In this document: positions 60,834 through 64,000 of the stretch, piece by piece
Numbering within the stretch: position 1 is the stretch's first letter
Layout: every line of letters starts with the position of its first letter
Assembly: GCF_000217955.3 (NCBI RefSeq)
Contig: NZ_AFOY02000017.1
Location: 1 to 64,000, forward strand
Origin: Pseudomonas fluorescens HK44
GTDB taxonomy: Bacteria > Pseudomonadota > Gammaproteobacteria > Pseudomonadales > Pseudomonadaceae
Direction of reading: 5' to 3'
DNA length: 64,000 nt
Notes under the pieces: generated by a model
Database searches by the model: none
The model's input: the letters and a program-made list of their open reading frames with translations, nothing else
What the model was told of the DNA's origin: nothing
Translations under genes and position numbers: made by a program

Positions 60834-62390
60834 ATAGAACTCGCCGTTCACTTCCCCGGTCAGCAACTCGCCGGGTTTGAGGAACACGTGCAATTGGGAG
60901 AACAGTTTGATCTCGGTCGCTGACATGCGCCGTACCAGGTGTTTGGCCGATAGCTGCGACGGGTGTTCGAGGCCTGCCGCGGCGAGCATTTCGGCCAGGG
61001 CCTTGAGGGTGCTGCGATGGAAGTTGAACACGCGCTGGGCCTTGTCCGGTACCACCAATGCGCGTTGGCGCAGGGTGTCCTGAGTGGCGACGCCGGTCGG
61101 GCACTTGTTGGTGTGGCAACTTTGCGACTGGATGCAGCCGATGGCAAACATGAAACCGCGGGCCGAGTTGGCCCAGTCGGCGCCAATCGCCAGGACGCTG
61201 GCGATGTCGAAGGCGCTGACGATTTTGCCGCTGGCGCCGAGTTTGATCTTGTCCCGCAGGTTCAGGCCCACCAGGGTGTTATGCACGAACAGCAGGCCTT
61301 CACGCATCGGCACGCCGATGTGGTCGGTGAACTCCACCGGCGCAGCGCCTGTACCGCCTTCCTTGCCGTCGACCACGATAAAGTCCGGCAGGATGCCGGT
61401 TTCCAGCATGGCCTTGGCAATGCCCATGAATTCCCAAGGGTGGCCGAGGCAGAACTTGAAGCCTACCGGTTTGCCGCCTGACAGCTCACGCAGTTGCTTG
61501 ATGAAGTGCATCATTTCGATCGGCGTGGAAAATGCGCTGTGGCGGGACGGCGACACACAGTCCTGGCCCATCGGAACGCCGCGAGTGTCGGCGATTTCCT
61601 GGGTCACTTTATGCTTGGGCAGGATGCCGCCGTGACCAGGCTTGGCGCCCTGGCTCATTTTGATTTCGATCATCCGTACCTGCGGGTCCTGAGCCTGGGC
61701 GGCAAAGCGTTCGGGGTCGAAGCGTCCGTCGGCGGTGCGGCAGCCGAAGTAGCCGCTGCCCAGTTCCCAGGTCAGGTCGCCACCGTGTTCGCGGTGGTAG
61801 GGGCTGATGCTGCCTTCGCCGGTGTCATGGGCGAAGTTACCGAGTTTGGCGCCCTGGTTGAGGGCGCGAATCGCGTTGGCGCTCAGCGAGCCGAAGCTCA
61901 TGGCCGAGATGTTGAAGACTGAGGCCGAGTACGGTTTTGTACATTGCGGGCCACCAACGGCCACCCGGAAATTGCTCGGATCACTCACGGGCGCCGGGCG
62001 CATCGAATGGCCGATGAACTCGAAACCCGACTGGTACACGTCGATCAGCGTACCAAAGGGTTTGTCGGCACTTTCGTTCTTTGCTCGCGAATAGACCAAC
62101 GAACGCTGGGCCCGGGAGAAGGGCAGGGCGTCGCTGTCGGATTCGAGCAGGTATTGGCGGATTTCCGGGCGAATACCTTCGACCAGATAACGGATATTGC
62201 CCAGAATCGGGTAGTTGCGGCGTACCGCGTGGGGGCTTTGCAGCAGGTCGAAAATACCCAGCAGGCTCAGCAGGCCGGTGACGATGGAGATTGGCCAGAG
62301 CCAGTCGTATTCAAGAAACGGCAGGCTGGCGAAGGTGAAAATCACACAGACGGCAAAGAAGGCGTAGCGGCTCAGGAGTGACAGGCTCAT
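60780..62390 (-). CDS. FMN-binding glutamate synthase family protein
   Basis: 536 aa. Two N-terminal membrane helices (~8-45) are followed by a GltB-like (beta/alpha)8 domain: FNISAMSFGSLSANAIRALN, SPSRHSAFSTPIEMMHFI, KFCLGHPWEF, VVDGKEGGTGAAP. The Fe-S cysteines lie in CIQSQSCHTNKCPTGVAT. It lacks the amidotransferase and C-terminal domains of full glutamate synthase. It is a membrane-linked FMN/Fe-S oxidoreductase; the reaction in Pseudomonas is not established. Confidence 0.88.
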   Translation of the reverse strand: MSLSLLSRYAFFAVCVIFTFASLPFLEYDWLWPISIVTGLLSLLGIFDLLQSPHAVRRNYPILGNIRYLVEGIRPEIRQYLLESDSDALPFSRAQRSLVYSRAKNESADKPFGTLIDVYQSGFEFIGHSMRPAPVSDPSNFRVAVGGPQCTKPYSASVFNISAMSFGSLSANAIRALNQGAKLGNFAHDTGEGSISPYHREHGGDLTWELGSGYFGCRTADGRFDPERFAAQAQDPQVRMIEIKMSQGAKPGHGGILPKHKVTQEIADTRGVPMGQDCVSPSRHSAFSTPIEMMHFIKQLRELSGGKPVGFKFCLGHPWEFMGIAKAMLETGILPDFIVVDGKEGGTGAAPVEFTDHIGVPMREGLLFVHNTLVGLNLRDKIKLGASGKIVSAFDIASVLAIGADWANSARGFMFAIGCIQSQSCHTNKCPTGVATQDTLRQRALVVPDKAQRVFNFHRSTLKALAEMLAAAGLEHPSQLSAKHLVRRMSATEIKLFSQLHVFLKPGELLTGEVNGEFYSRMWQMARADSFEANVV

Positions 62391-62424
62391 ACGGTTTCCT
62401 TGGGTTCGGACTCATCAGGTTCCG

Positions 62425-63225
62425 TCAGGCATTTTGTGCCTGGAGAAAGATAGAGAACAGTTCGGACTGGGATTTGATCCCCAGCTTGCTGTAAATGTGT
62501 TTCTTATGGACTTTCACGGTTTCGGCAGAGATTTCCAGCTTACGAGCGATTTCCTTGCTGGAGCAACCGCTGAGCATCCAGCGACCGACGTCCAGCTCTC
62601 GGGCTGTCAGTTGTGCGCCCTTGAGCTGTTTCACCGAAGCTTCGAGGCGGATGCGCCAGTCGCTGTGTTGGGCCGGTTGTGCAGGCGTCAGTGTTTCATT
62701 GATCTCAAACGGCAGGCGCTGACGCAGCAGGCTCGACACCCATGGCTGGATCAGTGACAGCAGGGCTATTTGTTCGCTGCTGAACCGCTGCTTGCTACCC
62801 AGCGAAAGGCACAGCGTACGGACGCCCTCAAGTTGGCAATTGAACTGGATTTCGTCGGCCACCACATTCAGACGAAAGTAGCGCTGGTAATACTCGGTCA
62901 GTTCGAAATGCTCCGGCGCCACTTCGGACAGGCGATAGAGACCGGTGCGCGATTGTTCGCGGCAGGCGATGTAGAAGGGGTCCAGCAGGAACAACCCCAT
63001 GAGGTAGTCCTGAAACAGCGGGTCCGGGCTGCCGTCCTCGCTCGGGCTTTCGGCGAATACCTGCGGGTGTTGATCGTCATTGAAAAGCAGCGCCACCCAG
63101 CTGTCGAAGGTCACGTACTGATTCAGCAGGCGCAGCAGTTGCGCCCAGAAATTGGGTTTGTCCAAGGCGTCAATCAACTGCCCGACCGAGCGGTGCCAGG
63201 CGATGTCTTCCAGCGAGAGTTTCAT
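62425..63225 (-). CDS. LuxR-family transcriptional regulator
   Basis: 266 aa from ATG 63225 (MKLSLEDIAWHRSVGQ), with AGGGA seven bases upstream; an ATG at 63246 is less well placed. The C-terminal LuxR helix-turn-helix is LTARELDVGRWMLSGCSSKEIARKLEISAETVKVHKKHIYSKLG in outline (~200-250; written in parts LTARELDVGRW, SSKEIARKLEIS, ETVKVHKKHIYSKLG). The N-terminal ~180 residues have no domain that I recognise; no response-regulator receiver is present. It lies 35 bp from the FMN-protein gene and 100 bp from the histidine kinase gene, all on one strand. Confidence 0.83.
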   Translation of the reverse strand: MKLSLEDIAWHRSVGQLIDALDKPNFWAQLLRLLNQYVTFDSWVALLFNDDQHPQVFAESPSEDGSPDPLFQDYLMGLFLLDPFYIACREQSRTGLYRLSEVAPEHFELTEYYQRYFRLNVVADEIQFNCQLEGVRTLCLSLGSKQRFSSEQIALLSLIQPWVSSLLRQRLPFEINETLTPAQPAQHSDWRIRLEASVKQLKGAQLTARELDVGRWMLSGCSSKEIARKLEISAETVKVHKKHIYSKLGIKSQSELFSIFLQAQNA

Positions 63226-63292
63226 TCGTCGATCCCTATCGGCCAATTGCTGCCGTGCATACTGGCGTACAGAGACTGGTCGGGCAATTGTC

Positions 63293-63326
63293 GAAAGATC
63301 GTCCGAGCGCGGCCGGACGATCTTTC
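63293..63326. terminator. Hairpin at the 3' end of the histidine kinase gene
   Basis: 13-bp perfect stem GAAAGATCGTCCG / CGGACGATCTTTC with an 8-base loop. It starts inside the kinase stop codon region (stop at 63325-63327). There is no T run, so it may be a repeat or processing site rather than an intrinsic terminator. Confidence 0.5.
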
Positions 63327-64000
63327 AGGTGACGAGGTTTGACTGGCGGATTGGCAGTTCGATCCGAAAGGTGGTGCCCACCCCGACTTCGCTGCACACG
63401 GTAATGTCGCCACGATGCTTTTTCACAATGCCATAGGACAATGACAGGCCTAATCCGGTCCCCTGGCCCACCGGTTTGGTGGTGAAGAAGGGATCAAAGA
63501 TTTTCAGCAGGCATTCGGGCGCGATGCCTGAGCCAGTGTCCGCCACCTCAATCCAGACTTTTTCCCCGGCAACCCCATTACTCAGGGTAATGGTCCCGCG
63601 TTCGGGGCCCATGGCCTGGGCGGCGTTGACGATCAGGTTCATGATCACCTGATTGATCTGCGAGGGCAGGCACTCGATCTCGGGAAGCGTCTGATAGTGC
63701 TTGATTACATCGGCCTTGTACTTGAGTTCGTTGGCGACAATGTTCAGCGTCGAATCAATACCCGTTTGCAGATTGACCGACTGCCACTCCTGGCTGGTAT
63801 CTGCGCGTGAGAAGTCCTTCAGGTCCCTGACGATTTGCCCGACCCGGTTGATACCGTCCTTGGACTCCTTGATCAGCAGCGGAATGTCTTCACGCAGGAA
63901 GTCCAGCTCCACTGCTTTACGCAACGTTTGGAGCCGTTCGAGAAGCTCAAAGGAGCCAATGGCTTCTTCGGCCCCCTGATAGGCGTCGAGCATGCTCTGC
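63325..64000 (-). CDS. Sensor histidine kinase, C-terminal part, cut by the window edge
   Basis: At least 224 residues are visible, continuing upstream of the window. ATP-binding domain: N box QVIMNLIVNAAQAM, G1 VADTGSGI, F box FDPFFTT, G2 GQGTGLGLSLSYGIVK. The dimerisation helix after the H box is present (GINRVGQIVRDLKDFSR) but the phosphorylated His lies outside. It is of the HisKA type with a receptor part unknown here. The neighbouring LuxR gene is not a typical partner because it lacks a receiver. Confidence 0.85.
   Translation of the reverse strand, partial: QSMLDAYQGAEEAIGSFELLERLQTLRKAVELDFLREDIPLLIKESKDGINRVGQIVRDLKDFSRADTSQEWQSVNLQTGIDSTLNIVANELKYKADVIKHYQTLPEIECLPSQINQVIMNLIVNAAQAMGPERGTITLSNGVAGEKVWIEVADTGSGIAPECLLKIFDPFFTTKPVGQGTGLGLSLSYGIVKKHRGDITVCSEVGVGTTFRIELPIRQSNLVT

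Noticed and set aside
1..64000. tRNA or rRNA genes
   Set aside because: No cloverleaf or rRNA-like sequence was noticed on either strand, although a covariance search was not possible.

Overview
The window is chromosomal DNA of a fluorescent-group Pseudomonas. The evidence is the gene complement (a treR/treP/treC trehalose PTS locus, PQQ glucose dehydrogenase next to an OprB porin, an icp plus AsrA/Lon pair, cmoA-cmoB, LRR/NEL and DUF6543 toxins), the GC-rich coding sequence, and eleven extragenic palindromic doublets (REPINs) of the type common in P. fluorescens, together with a RAYT transposase.

Layout. 1-4140 is an accessory islet. It holds an edge-truncated IS66 tnpB, an AT-rich two-gene operon (ABC/AAA ATPase followed by a GGDEF protein, overlapping by 4 bp), four tandem 23-bp repeats, a resolvase C-terminal relic and a truncated HigA-like antitoxin. 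4141-7119 encodes a large toxin with a PMT-C2/TIKI/ChaN-like C-terminus. 7271-15689 is the trehalose locus: repressor TreR, EIIBC permease, phosphotrehalase, LamB-like porin, an EIIA-HPr-EI fusion and an EIIB-like protein without its cysteine. A perfect 42-bp palindrome lies in the divergent treR/treP promoter region. 15938-31538 is mostly core genome: multicopper oxidase, tadA, cmoB/cmoA, lysoplasmalogenase, chagasin-like inhibitor, Lon, gcd, oprB, VF530, Pr6Pr, and an NfeF/NfeR-like ferric reductase and regulator pair. 32050-39023 is a complete CS1-type (alternate chaperone-usher) fimbrial operon with two tip-adhesin paralogues.

39095-45826 is a NEL-type E3 ubiquitin ligase toxin gene cut exactly in frame by an IS1182-family element. 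Removing the element restores one 1690-codon frame. 45993-53117 carries a class A PBP-like protein, the RAYT, an amino-acid permease and an OpgC-type acyltransferase. 53412-60833 is a GtrA/GtrB/Gtr-like glycosylation cluster plus two GT39-type enzymes. An IS5-family element there has replaced the last 22 residues of the glucosyltransferase. 60780-64000 contains an FMN-binding glutamate-synthase-like protein, a LuxR regulator and the C-terminal part of a sensor histidine kinase.

The best candidate for something undescribed is the ATPase plus GGDEF operon at 467-3153. A nucleotide-signalling enzyme with an intact active site is translationally coupled to a defence-type ATPase and surrounded by mobile-element debris. 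Secondary points of interest are the Cys-less EIIB protein, the nested inverted repeats upstream of the fimbrial operon, the hairpin cluster upstream of the DUF6124 gene, and the two reconstructable IS disruptions.
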